This document shows positions 34,055 to 44,911 of a stretch of DNA of 62,977 bases, piece after piece (position 1 is the first letter of the stretch; each line of letters starts with the position of its first letter). The notes beneath the pieces were generated by a model that made no database searches, was not told the origin of the DNA, and worked only from the letters and a program-made list of their open reading frames with translations. Source of the stretch: Gnetum montanum (Eukaryota; Streptophyta; Gnetopsida; Gnetales; Gnetaceae); assembly GCA_015680685.1 (NCBI GenBank), contig MNCI01001986.1, forward strand, positions 122,278 to 185,254. Direction: 5' to 3'. The position numbers and the translations under genes were made by a program.

Positions 34055-35011
34055 TGATGAGAGCAGTTACACTGGCAGTTTATTCTAATTATTAGAGCAA
34101 TTACTCTAGCAATTTATTCTAATTATTAGAGCAGTTACTCTAGTTGTTTATTCTAATTATTAGAGTAGTTGCTCCCAAGCCTATAAATACAATGCCCAGA
34201 CACACAATTGGAAAGGAAGTCTTGTAGCAGTCAAGTAGCTAAACTCTTGTAGTTTTTTTGAAAGTTAGAGNAAATTGGAAAGGAAGTCTTGTAGCAGTCA
34301 AGTACCTAAACTCTTGTAGTTTTTTTGAAAGTTAGAGTATTTTCCAAGTGCCCATAATAGGAGGTCTAAGTGTGGATAGATATTTATTCGAGCATTGTGT
34401 ACCTGAGCACACCTTGTGTACAACAATAAAGATGAGCTCTTCAATTAATCCTTGTAGCACTTGAGATTTTTTTTCATACGCATTTATTTTATTTTATTTT
34501 CTTATGCATTTATTTTATTTTATGCACTTTACATTTATGTTATTAGCATAGCAATTCATTTTGATCAATTAAGAAAATCGTTAAATTACACAGTACGATC
34601 ACTTCGAGCATGCATGTAACACTTGGTAACCTAGTAATGATTAGCGTTTCATAATCCCAGTAGTGTTATGCTAGTTCAAGATGTGTACGACAAGTGAGAA
34701 TGGATACTGGTGTTAGGATTAGTTAAAGCCTAGTTAATTAGTAGTTAAGTTAAATTAGTCACTTAGTTATCTCTCTCTCCTCCCTTATTAGTAGCAGGAT
34801 ATAAAAACATAAAAGCTATAAAAATCATATTCCTCAAGCTTACTTAACCATACAATCGTGATATATAGGTAAGCTTGGAAAGACAATAATCAACCAACCC
34901 ATCCTTGTTCCATGAGAGCACATAAGCACTTAGTCCTTAGAATTCAACTGGATCGTGTGTGAGATGCTCGTATTCGTATGGTTGAGCATAGAGGTACCTC
35001 ACCGCTCATCA
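34055..35011 (+). repeat. 3' LTR of element B
   Basis: It starts TGATGAGAG, ends GCTCATCA and is followed by ATGCC. Only three copies of the 34 bp U3 repeat (34062-34170) are present, against five in the 5' LTR. Around the N at 34271 a 66 bp piece is present twice (34205-34270 and about 34273-34338). A likely poly(A) signal, AATAAAG, is at about 34424. The region 34584-34920 shows what the 5' LTR lost. Confidence 0.88.
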
Positions 35012-35016
35012 ATGCC
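35012..35016. repeat. Right target-site duplication of element B
   Basis: ATGCC, partner of GTGCC at 25402-25406. Confidence 0.8.
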
Positions 35017-35350
35017 AAAAAATGTTGGAGGATCTAGCTTGTAGAACTACTTTACCAGCTTTCTACTAATCAATTATCTAGAACATCCTCTATCATCACC
35101 TACACCTACTGTTGTACTAATGTCACTACCACTATAAACCTCTATGATGACTAGCTCATGAAACTACCAACCTCTTTGATGGTTAGTCCACATGAACCAC
35201 TACCACTTCCAACCTCTCAAAAAACTAAGAAAGTAGATGGAGCAACTTCTAATTTAGTTGTATACTACTATAGTAGTTATATCATCTACCTTGACAAGTC
35301 TATTTGAGAATCACTAGTTCCTATGCCTACTAGTTATACCTATGCATGAC
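35017..35350 (-). pseudogene. 5' part of the chromovirus-like gag, separated by element B
   Basis: The minus strand reads FYKLDPPTFFG up to the insertion point. Beyond element B it continues EDLAMTIE, giving the usual chromovirus gag order (F..L.PP.F.G..DP...E.WL). Upstream, VGVGDDRGCSR and LISRKLVK can be read with stops. I could not find the start codon. The region further right is repeat-rich and non-coding. Confidence 0.65.
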
Positions 35351-36392
35351 TCACTATTAGTCTCTCTATAGCTTAAGTACACAAATGTACCTAAGCCTCA
35401 TTACCAAAATGACTTTTGCTTTATACTTGCAATCATAAAGGTAAGTATTACAACATCCCATAACAATCAAAGTAACCTACTCTAATGCCACTCAATAATA
35501 TCCTATTCTACCAACCTAAGCCTAGCTTAAGTAGGGATCAAACACTAATGTAAAGCATGAATATTTTATCATTAGAACATGTAAGTAAATTACATAACAT
35601 AATGAAAGATCATAAATCACTTCGTAAAAATCTCAAATGTGCATAACCATGTAAGCATGATGCATGCACACAACCAGCATATATATAACATCATCCTCTA
35701 ATACTACCATACATATAAGCAAGTTCAAAGCAAATACAAAGTGAATCCATATAACAAGTTATCACACCATATTAGTCTATATGTCTAGCACCTGTTGTGC
35801 CACTATATACAACATATAAAAACTCCACATATGAGGCATAGCTTCTAGTCAGTCTAGGCCTACACTATCTACAAATGCATTCATCTTATGTACAAAAAAT
35901 ATGCAATAGAAAGCACACAAAAATAGAAATAAGACCTTCATCACCTACCTCAGAATTACTAGCCTCTTGAGTTCCTAGCTTTATCACCTACATATAAAGT
36001 GGTCAATAATGATTGAGTGGAAGTTTTACACATGTCCTACTAATGTTGACTATGATGTTGAAATAGAGATAAGGTATGAGGAAATTCATTGAGCAATGTA
36101 TAGCAAGTTTCATATATCTGATGACATATCCAACATAAACATATCATATCACATCACATCCATAACCAAACAATCAAGCATGATATTTATCAAATATCAA
36201 ACCTCCATCACATATGCATGAGATGATACAAACATCTATCACCAACATCTAGTACCCCAAGGGATCACAATATCAACACATACTCAAGATATGGCATCAC
36301 ATAAATTATGCATACAGTACATAATCCAAACATAACACACAATACATAATTCACATTCCCTAATAACTAGTGCTCTAAGGAATCACAATATC
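35351..36392. other. Non-coding repeat-rich flank left of element E
   Basis: It may be the leader or LTR of the chromovirus, but TG/CA ends were not found. From about 36.1 kb, words such as ATCACAATATC and CATCTAGTGCTC recur (36250-36282, 36367-36400). Similar words occur right of E (41.42 kb, 42.06 kb), so E probably entered an existing repeat field. Confidence 0.45.
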
Positions 36393-36969
36393 TATCACAT
36401 CCCTTTTCCCAAATGATGTGATTACCTAATGAAGATGGTGTCTCTTCATAACAAGTGTTATTGTCATCTTAATAAGACCCAAAAGGGTAGTTGTGATTAA
36501 GATCCAAAAGGGCATGTTGTAATAACAGACCTATCTCTTAAGATAATTGTTGGGGTTTTGATGTCAAGGCATTTATACCCAGGGTTACAGGTCATGCCAG
36601 CATGGGAATGGCATAGTCGATATAAGCAAGCCATGGGAAGTTGGGTGAAGTGGGACAAGAAGTGAATTGGCCATCCCTTCTAGCTAGGTTATAGGCCTAA
36701 CCATGGTGGTAGTGTTGGATTGCCTCTAAGGGATAGATGCCAAAGGAAGAAAACCCCAAGGAACACTCTCAAAGCACGATCTGGATACACTTTTCCATAT
36801 CAATAAAACATTCCTTTCTTTCTTTTTCCACATTTTTCTTATTATTTTCTTTATACATAATGTTGAATATCACTTATATTTCACATTTGGTATTCTTTCT
36901 TTGTACGCATAATGTCTAATATATCATATATTTGATGTTTTCCATGACATTTGAGGATAGGATGTCACA
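36393..36969 (+). repeat. 5' LTR of element E
   Basis: It begins TATCACATCC and ends GGATGTCACA, an imperfect inverted repeat. It matches 40711-41343 along its whole length, for example CCTAATGAAGATGGTGTCTC and ATGCCAAAGGAAGAAAACCC. Confidence 0.8.
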
Positions 36970-36970
36970 A

Positions 36971-36982
36971 TTGGTATTAGAG
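36971..36982 (+). promoter_or_regulatory. Primer binding site of element E (initiator Met type)
   Basis: TTGGTATTAGAG directly after the 5' LTR. It differs by one C-to-T from the standard TGGTATCAGAG, so E is not of the B/D family. Confidence 0.75.
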
Positions 36983-37870
36983 AAAACCATGACCCAAGGA
37001 CCATTTAGAAACATGGGCTGATTACAACATGAATCAAATAATGAACCTTGAAGCCATAACATAAGGAAAGCCATTGATCATCATTGAATGTACCATATAT
37101 TTGTGATGCAAGTTAGAAGATACCTTTCCATTAACTTCACAAACAATCGATCAAGCATCTAGATCCCAAAAACCAACAAAATTTCTTTCATGGGTATCAT
37201 TAACTAATGAAGATTTGATCACACCTCATCAAAATTCATCAATTATAAGAGATGTTGGTAAAAATGATACATCAGTCCAGGTAACTCTTACCCATCTTGA
37301 TACTATAATTATTAATCGATTAGGGTCATTGTTAGATTTCTTTCAAGAAAGTTAGTAACCATGACCTGAATTGATTTTTTTTTGTTGAAATTTACTATCC
37401 AAGTAATCTAGAAGATTCCAAGTTACCATATGTCAATCTAGAAATGTCAATCCAACAAAATAAGCTAGTTTGGTCTTTTTAAATCTTGGAAAATGAACTT
37501 TATTTTTGAACCCTAAATTATGTCCAACACATCATACTCAAGATGATTCCAACGATACAAATTTCATCTCAATCAAACTTACAGTTTGAGAGATATTGAT
37601 GTTTAAATTTTTTTGTCAATGTGCAATAAAATAATATTAAATTATTAGTTTATTTCAAAAAAATCATCAAACAAGAGGTCTCAAGTTCAAACCTGAGCCC
37701 CAATTAGTTATATATAAAATAATTAAATTAATAATAATAATAATAATATATGATTTCTTTTGGCTTGCGGCCAGCCATGGGTAGGCCTGTAGCCAGTCAT
37801 ATTACCACAACTGCTGAGATCTAGCCCTTGGGGTTAGTCCCTAAGGGAACCAAAAATAGAAAAAAAATCA
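36983..37870 (+). other. Element E leader, unassigned
   Basis: Possible gag remnant near 37.05-37.36 kb (readable pieces such as VTLTHLDTIIINRLGSLLDF), too short to assign. An AAT/TAA microsatellite lies at about 37727-37748. Confidence 0.4.
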
Positions 37871-37979
37871 CATCGCTTGTTTCCTTCGCTGCTACCACCC
37901 TCTGTAGCCCTACCACTTAGACTGTCGCTCCACCCCTCTATGACAAACTCCTGCTACTTCTATCTCTGGTGCACTATCA

Positions 37980-38130
37980 ATCACCTACACCACCCATCAC
38001 TACCTTTCATGCCACCCATCACTACCTCTTGCACTGCCCATCACTGCCTCCAGCACCACCCATCACTCCCTTTCGTGCTGCCCATCACTACATCCCGCGC
38101 TGCTCATCACTGCCCATCACTGCCTCTAGT
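37980..38130 (+). repeat. Minisatellite in element E (CCCATCACT words)
   Basis: Six to seven imperfect 22-28 bp units built on CCCATCACTACCT and TGCACTGCC. The local GC content is high for this window. The open frames across it are a by-product of the repeat. Confidence 0.75.
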
Positions 38131-38331
38131 GCAACTGATAATTGCAAATTCTCTATTATATGATGGAAAATTTTCAATTGTCCATCAATTAGTGAAAAAA
38201 TTTTAAATTCTTGTTAATTAATGAAAAATTCAAAATTTTTTTATTGAATTATAGTTTAAATTAGGAACTTGCGCAAATTGTTTCCAAAATTAGAATTTGG
38301 TGCAGTGGTAGCAACTGAGATAAAAATTCTA

Positions 38332-38387
38332 TAATTAAGCATGCTCGCTCTGGAGTACAACTGGGATGGGTGACCTCTTAGGAAGTC
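38332..38387 (+). pseudogene. 5S rRNA-derived segment inside element E
   Basis: It contains AATTAAGCATGCTCG, GGAGTACAACTGGGATGGG and TGACCTCTTAGGAAGTC. These correspond in order and spacing to the 3' two thirds of plant 5S rRNA (GTTAAGCGTGCTTGGGC, GTAGTACTAGGATGGG, GACCTCCTGGGAAGTC), including the internal promoter region. Upstream, GGTGCAGTGGTAGC (from 38299) may be the 5' part, with about 18 bases lost. It is not a functional 5S gene. A TTTTTTT run follows at 38387, like a polymerase III stop. Confidence 0.75.
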
Positions 38388-38439
38388 TTTTTTTCTATGC
38401 CAAAGGTCCTAGACTCCAAAAGCCACAACGTTTGATTTT

Positions 38440-39060
38440 GGAAGTCTTTTTCGGTGCACAAAGAGTTGTTTCCTATAGATTTTAACCTTCTAAGCTCAAT
38501 GGTGAAGTCAGATACATCCCAAGGAACCCTCAAAATTAGTTTTTGCTCCTTGCTTGATATAGTACCTCGAGATCCTCAAAAGTTTAGTTTTCACACAACT
38601 TGAGCATACGATGTTCATTTTCAACATATGAATAGTCATTTCTAACATTTTTCACCTTTCTAAACTCAATGGTGAGGTTATATTTATCATCTAGACATCC
38701 TATAATTTACTAACATTATAAATTCAACATTTTAGGCTTTAAGATTCAGTACATAACCATTACAGATAGTTTTAAGATCACTATGGCATGTTATTAGTTA
38801 CACTACTAAAGTTAATGTTCTCAAGGGCAATAATAAGGTCATCAAAAATAATATAGTTAAATATTACTAAAAATCAAGTAATATAATTATATATTACTAC
38901 AATTAGATAATATAGCTACGTATTATTATATGATATCATTAAATATTACTAAAATTACATAATGTAATTATAAAAATAGATATATTAGTTGGAGAATTAG
39001 TTTAAGAAACAGAACAATCTTCAACCATAAAGAAAGAGGGTACATTAATTCATCCTACAA
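38440..39060. other. AT-rich part of element E, nothing recognised
   Basis: No coding pattern. Short tandem-like words ATATTACTA and ATAATATA recur at 38.85-38.96 kb. Confidence 0.4.
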
Positions 39061-39160
39061 TCAAAACATAGGGAAAAACAACATGAAGACTCAAAATGTT
39101 GTTCTAATGAGTATGATACTCATGAAGAAAAATGATCTAGAAAAAAATCCAAGAATAAGA

Positions 39161-40272
39161 ATGAAAGTTGCAACATACAATGTGCTTGCAAGATCCCTAG
39201 TGAGTGAGAAATAATATCCACTGTCCATAATGGAATTTGGATTGGCACGAATATCGATAGCCACAAATTTTAGCAAAATTAGAAGATTTGGATGCTAATG
39301 TATTCTGGGTACAAGAAGTCTTACCATGGAAATTTCTATATCAATTCCAACTAGAGTTGGAAAAGATGGGATACAAAGGTAGTTATAAGCAAAAAGGTTC
39401 TTATGGAAGTTCTTCTTTTAAGCCATATAGATTAGCATATTGTAGAAATTACAACATGGATGGTTGTGCGATCTTTTATAAAGAAGCTAAGTTTGAATTG
39501 GTACAAAGATTTAAATGGAGTTTAGAAAATGTGATTTTTGAAATTCTAGAACTTCAAAAGATGGGAAAGAAAGAACAATCAAGATTTTGGAAAAATCACA
39601 TAGCCCTAGCAATGATTCTAAGAGTTCATCTATCAAGAATATTTGTATGCATGGTTAACATAAATTTAATTGCCAAACCAACATGTTCAAATGTTAGAAT
39701 TTGTCAAGGAGCATACTTGATTAAGTAAATAGAAGAAAGTTTGAAGAAGAAGTTATTCCTAAGTTGTACTGATCTAGTTCCATTTATTCTTTGTGGAGAC
39801 TTCAATGTAAAAGTTGGAAGTAGCATTTATCAATTCTTAAAATATGCATCTGTAAAGAAATATTTGGAAGATGGACCTAACTTAAAGAAGATGTTTTCAT
39901 CAATTCAACATGCAATTCCATTAGCTAGTGCATATTTTGCTTACTTTAAATATTCAATAGATAAATTAGACTCTAGAATTTAGGAATAGATTATGTTGAT
40001 AGATAGCACTCATCAAGAACCACAGTTTACAAATTATTCTGTAATGATTAATGAAGATGGATCAACAACATTCTTCATTGAGACTTTAGATTATATTTGG
40101 TACAATGCTCGATTTTTTCAAGTTACCAAGTTACTAGAGTTAATTTCTAAAGAAGAAGTTGAGAAGAATCAAGATCAAGCCTTGCCATCTCAAACAAGAT
40201 CATCTGATCATATACCATTTATGGTAGAATTACAATTACTTCCATTAGTTCATAAGGTTGACCAAGATCAAG
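39161..40272 (+). pseudogene. Captured CCR4-type deadenylase (exonuclease-endonuclease-phosphatase domain), broken
   Basis: CCR4 proteins shorten mRNA poly(A) tails in the CCR4-NOT complex. The copy starts MKVATYNVLARSLVSE, shifts frame, and continues WNLDWHEYR, ILAKLEDLDANVFWVQEV (the Mg-binding Glu in QEV), NMDGCAIFYKEAKFELVQ, FILCGDFNVKVGSSIYQFL (the GDFN motif), FFIETLDYIWYN and ALPSQTRSSDHIPFMVE (the catalytic SDH). These motifs are in family order over about 370 codons, and the final block resembles the plant CCR4a/b group. From 39288 to 40343 everything is in one frame, interrupted by three stops. No introns are seen, so it was probably taken up through RNA. It is sense-oriented within element E. 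Confidence 0.8.
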
Positions 40273-40343
40273 AAGTATATCACTCTTACTTTTATTTGAT
40301 GATCTTATTATTTTATTCATTATTTAATTTATATTTCAATTAG

Positions 40344-40710
40344 ATTAATAAAATATCTAAGGAAATGCAAGTTGGGAATAAAGACTTTGTCCTACCTTCA
40401 CTTGGACAACCAAATCCAAGTTGCACATTGTGTGACCCTAGTTAAAACTAGTGATTAGTAATTGGTAGATCTTTAATTTACTTCTTATCATTATCTTGGA
40501 AAATGAAGTAAGTATCAAGATAGTAATATTTAATTTTCCATATGTTTTTCTCAGATATATCTTATTTGCAGAATAAGCAAGAAATAACTTCAAGTTCAAA
40601 GAAGAAATCAAATTATTAGAGCACAGAATCATGAAAGAAAGCATTGGAGCTAGAAAAGGATAGAGAACATGGATTCATTCGAGGAAAAATGAAACCAAAG
40701 CAGGATAGAT
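40344..40710. other. 3' interior of element E
   Basis: No coding pattern. A purine-rich stretch (GAGGAAAAATGAAACCAAAG, 40681-40700) just before the 3' LTR can serve as the polypurine tract. Confidence 0.45.
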
Positions 40711-41343
40711 TATCACATTCCCATTCCCAAAGGATGCAGTTGCCTAATGAAGATGGTGTCTCTTCATAGCAAGTGTTATTATCATCTTAACAAGACCCAA
40801 AAGGGTGGTTGTAATTAAGACCTGAAAGAGCAGGTTGTAATAATGGATGTGTCTCTTAAGATAACTATTGGGGGTTTGACCTAAGGCATTTATAGCCAAG
40901 GTTAGAGGTCGTGCCAACATGGGAATGGTGAAGCCGATACAGGCAAGTTAGGGAGTGGCAGAGCCAGTTTAGGCAAGTTAGGGAGTGGCAGAGCCAGTTT
41001 AGGCAAGTCACGAGAAGCTAGGTGAAGCAGGACAGGAAGTGGACTAACCCACTTCTAGCTGAGTTATAGGCCTAACCATGGTGGTAATGCTGGATTACCT
41101 CTAAGGCATAGATGCCAAAGGAAGAAAACCCCAAGGAACACTCTCAGAGCACAATCTAGATACACTTTTTCATATCAATAAAGCATTCATTTCTTTCTTT
41201 TTCTGCATTTTTCCTATTATTTCCTTTATACATAATGCTAATATCACTTATATTTTACATTTGATATATTTTCTTTGTATGTATAATCTCTAATATATCG
41301 TATATTTGATGTTTGCCATGACATCTAGGGAAAGGATGTCATA
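40711..41343 (+). repeat. 3' LTR of element E
   Basis: It matches the 5' LTR but is longer. Most of the extra length is a 30 bp tandem duplication (GGCAAGTTAGGGAGTGGCAG..., 40942-40971 and 40972-41001). Confidence 0.8.
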
Positions 41344-42608
41344 ATTTCCAACTAGAACTCACTCTTACCAAGCATATTATCATGCATACCAAAATATTGC
41401 ATGAGCCATCATCTATCCCCAACATCTAATGCTACAAAAATTCATTATCACAAGGTCCTCTATGGCAACTAACATATCCTTAACAGAAATTCCCCAAATG
41501 CAATCATTCCATACAAGTCTTTCATCAACATCCATCACTACTAATTTTAGTACATGTTGCCTCCTCTACAACCCCAAGCCACTAGCCTTCTAGAGGGTCA
41601 ATCCATATATGTCCATATGCCCCTAGATCTTATACTAGTCATAGGCTCAGCTTGGCCTATACCCTCCTACTCTTAGTATGAGGACTGAGATAGGATCCTT
41701 GCCAAAACATCTAATGAGGGTTTTGTGTTTTGCTTCATGATGCCTCATCACCATCTGATTCACATCCTTATGTTAGTTTTATGAAGTCAAATGTACACAT
41801 CATGTGCATATTACAATAGCATTACAAGCATAACACAAATAATAACCATAAGTAATTAGTGCTACATGCATAATCCTAAGTCCCAAATATCATATGTGTA
41901 AGATGACATACATTCCAACATATTCATATATATAATGCATCCTTACATACACGTACATAATACTATAACATGTAGAGCACATACATATGACTCACCACAT
42001 CAAAAGCGCACACACAAAAGACACGTATGCTTTAGCATAAGATCTAACCAAGATCCCAACATTTAGTGCTATAGGAAAATTACCATAATCATTACATGTC
42101 ATGTTATAAACATCAAGCATAAGACCCAACATATTCTAAGTTTAGGAATATTTTATTTTATCAATAAATTAGCTACAACCAAGCCATGCCTCATGCTAGC
42201 CTCATGCATCTTCATAAAATCTTCATTTCACTTTTCATGATGTTGTTGCAACTTGTGTCTAACTCAAGACTCATAAAAAAACTCCTGTCGTGATAACCAT
42301 GAAACTATTCATTCCTCATATTGAAAAATAGAATAGAAACTAAAAAATTTTTGCAACCCTATTGCAACTATGCTCAACTCACACCCTCAACTATGACTAT
42401 GTCATGACCCATGTCTTGCACAAAACTGATTAAGTTGCAACCTAGTAACTACCTGCATGTAACTCATGACCATGTAGAAATACAATGCAATGTAAAGAAA
42501 TCAATTAAAATTCATACTCAACATGCAACCTAAGCAACATATTAACACACACACACACACACACACAGAGCAAGTCCAAGGTCTAGAGATTAGCAATGGA
42601 TTCTCTAC
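41344..42608. other. Non-coding region between element E and LTR F
   Basis: No gene is seen. It shares the CATCTA(A/G)TGCT words with the left flank of E. It contains an (AC)n microsatellite at about 42545-42568. Confidence 0.45.
42545..42568. repeat. (AC)12 microsatellite
   Basis: Uninterrupted AC dinucleotides following ATTA and preceding GAGCAAGTCC. Confidence 0.9.
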
Positions 42609-43421
42609 TAATGAGCAAATGATTGTTCCCAATAACTAACCATACGATCTATAAGTATTGCAATAGACCATGTTAGAATCCATGGATGGAACTAATGTTG
42701 TATCTAAATCATTAAGCATTTGATCACATGTCATTGTCTTCACACTTATACTAGTAGTAGCTTTATCACATATGGTTTAGTTTATAGTGAGGCATATGAT
42801 CATTGATGTTTTATGATTCTAGCTAATTAGTTAATTAATCTAATTAATAACAAGAATATAAATCCTAGGCTAACTTAAGAATGATGAGAATCTATTCATA
42901 GCTTGTAATACACATCCTAAACTTACATACCTACTACTAGGATTGCCAAGCATTATGTTACTGGGTGAACCAAGTAATAGCATTCTCGAGATTACCAAGT
43001 AAATAGGTGTTTACACTTGAAACTAGTCATGCTCATTTCACCAATGATTAATATACATGGAAATGTAAATATTAAGCTAAATGCATAGAAAATAAAATCC
43101 ATTCAGAGTCAAAATCTTGTAGTGAATATGAATGAATTTTGATCTTATTACCAATTATAGATTATGTCTAGCTACAATGCCACTCAAATAAAATGTCGTA
43201 CAATCAACTCAAATTCACATTATGGGCATTTTGTTTTCTATTACTATACTACAAAAATCAACTACACAAGTTTGGCTATACTAATGATCAAATAGTCCAT
43301 AAATATGATTAGTGAACCATATTTATAAGTAATTTTTATGAATATGTCAATATAGATATGTCAATGCAACATAGGCTTAGTCAACTAAGCCCTTCTAGAA
43401 TCACACTTTTATTATTCATCA
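42609..43421 (-). repeat. LTR F, solo or truncated, inverted relative to C1
   Basis: Read leftwards it starts TGATGAAT (43421) and ends GCTCATTA (42609). It is related to the 5' LTR of C1 in reverse: GTGGCATTGTA, AATAAGATC, CATATGCCTCACT and TTCCATCCATGGA are found in both. A TATA box lies at 43320-43327, with the palindrome GCTTAGTTGACTAAGC just upstream of it. No clear primer site follows at 42608, so it is either solo or the remnant of a deleted element. Confidence 0.7.
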
Positions 43422-43774
43422 TCTATCATCTCCAAAATTGATTACCAAAGTCTTAAGAAAATTAACCAAGAAATTCCAACCATCATGATAAGTAAATGCT
43501 AATATAGAGTCTCACACATGAGATTCTAGGCAATGCAGAAACTTTAAAAAATCACATGGCACCTCCTCATCCCTTCAAAGCCCACAAGAATGCACAATGA
43601 TTCCAAAACATAAAAGAAAAAAAGAATATAGAATCCTACCTGAAATTTAATAAACCTGCTTAAAACTACAATCCAAAACCCAAGGTAGCAAAATGCTTCT
43701 CACAAAGTCATGGATCATCCACAACTTGAACTGAACCTCCCTAACTATAGCCTATGTAGTAACATCTCCCCAAT
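43422..43774. other. Spacer between inverted LTRs F and C1
   Basis: 353 bp of AT-rich sequence without coding pattern. Confidence 0.5.
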
Positions 43775-44780
43775 TGATGAGACATGATATGTTGGGCAAC
43801 TTCATCAACACATCCCCATCGACGAAGGCTTGTTAACACATCCCCATTGATGCATCCTAGAAGCATCAACACATATGTGTGGATGAAAATGCATTAACGC
43901 ATTAATGAGCAATGCATCTTAGATGCATTGATGCATTCCCGTTAATGTATCCTCATTAACACATCCTCGTTGATGCAACTAAATGCATTAATGCATCTCT
44001 ATCAATGTAATGCCTGTATTTTCCTATAAATTTGTGAGTACCCACTGCATAGTTGGTACCATTTGGTCAGTAGTGTAGCTAGACTCTTGCATTTTTATTT
44101 CATAATCTTAGCAAACAATTAGTGAGTACCTATGGTGTGATGTCAATCAATTGTATGGCATCTTATTCAAGTGGCATTGTACCTAGACACATTCCATGAA
44201 CAGTAATAAGATCGAGATTAATTTCTATTCATTGCATCACTTTGACTTAGAATAGATTTACGTTCAATGAAATTTATTTTCAATGTAGTTAGTTAAAATT
44301 CACATTTCTATGCATATGGATCAATCAATGAAATGAATGTGACTAGTTTCAAGCATAAACATTTATTTGCTTAGTAATCTAAGTAGCATTATTGCTTGGT
44401 TTGCCCAATAGCATAACACTTGGTAATCCAGCAGTGGATACAGTAGTTCAGGATGTGTATGGCAAGCTAGGAATGGACACTCATTACCCTTAGGATAGTT
44501 TAAAATTTATCTTCTTGTTATGAATTAATTTAAATAATTAATGTCTACTTTATTATCTAGTTAGTTTAAGGGTAGTACAACATCAATAATCATATGCCTC
44601 ACTTTGAACTAAATCATACATCATAAAGTTGCCACTAGTCCAAGTGAGAAGACAAACAACCTATGATCAATGCTTAACAATCTAGATACCATGCTAATTC
44701 CATCCATGGAATTCAACTATATTTCATGTGAATGCTTGTGATTTGTATGGTTGAGTATGGGGGATACCCCCCACTCATCA
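43775..44780 (+). repeat. 5' LTR of element C1
   Basis: It starts TGATGAG, ends ACTCATCA (1006 bp), and the primer site follows. The first 240 bp are filled with GATGCATT/GCATTAATGCAT words in imperfect tandem, then TATAAATTT at 44025. The downstream half resembles LTR F and, more distantly, the other LTRs. Confidence 0.85.
44025..44033 (+). promoter_or_regulatory. TATA box in LTR C1
   Basis: CCTATAAATTTGTG, directly after the GCATTAATGC repeat field. Confidence 0.6.
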
Positions 44781-44799
44781 TTGGCATCGTTGCAAGGGA
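44781..44799 (+). promoter_or_regulatory. Primer binding site of element C1
   Basis: TTGGCATCGTTGCAAGGGA, tRNA-Asp type with C-to-T, G-to-A and one C-to-A change. Confidence 0.75.
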
Positions 44800-44911
44800 T
44801 GATGCTAGCAATCTAGATTAGTTATATTATAAACGATCATTATAAAAGCATTAATGACTTATCTTTTAAAAATATTAATATTTTAAGTTATATATGTTAA
44901 TAATTAAAAAC

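Larger units (their letters stand above)
25407..35011 (+). mobile_element. Element B: complete Ty3/gypsy LTR retrotransposon (non-autonomous, decayed)
   Basis: A 9.6 kb element bounded by LTRs that begin TGATGAG and end CTCATCA (a 7 bp terminal inverted repeat), with a GTGCC/ATGCC target duplication. The order is LTR, tRNA-Asp-like primer site, gag, protease, RT, RNase H, integrase, a long 3' region and LTR. The RT and integrase wording and the primer site place it with the non-chromovirus Athila/Tat branch. It sits in the gag of the minus-strand chromovirus. Four single N bases (25766, 26125, 29904, 34271) mark rearranged junctions inside it. Stops and deletions leave it unable to code for its own proteins. 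Confidence 0.9.
36393..41343 (+). mobile_element. Element E: LTR element without pol, carrying a captured CCR4-type sequence
   Basis: About 4.95 kb between two LTRs (36393-36969 and 40711-41343), with a primer site matching initiator tRNA-Met (TGGTATTAGAG). The flanks ATATC and ATTTC agree in four of five bases and are a plausible target duplication. No protease, RT, RNase H or integrase is found, so it must have depended on another element. The interior holds a Pro/His-coding minisatellite, a 5S rRNA-like piece and a broken CCR4-type deadenylase domain in sense orientation. Such host-gene capture is known for other plant LTR elements (for example Bs1 of maize). Confidence 0.8.

Noticed and set aside
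37877-38206. 109-codon frame rich in Pro, His and Ser
   Set aside because: It is a translation of the CCCATCACT minisatellite; the repeat is open in more than one frame.
38332-38387. Functional 5S rRNA gene
   Set aside because: Only part of the molecule is recognisable, with substitutions and a probable deletion in the 5' half.
39161-40343. CCR4-like sequence as a working host gene
   Set aside because: A frameshift and several in-frame stops interrupt it, and it is enclosed by the LTRs of element E.
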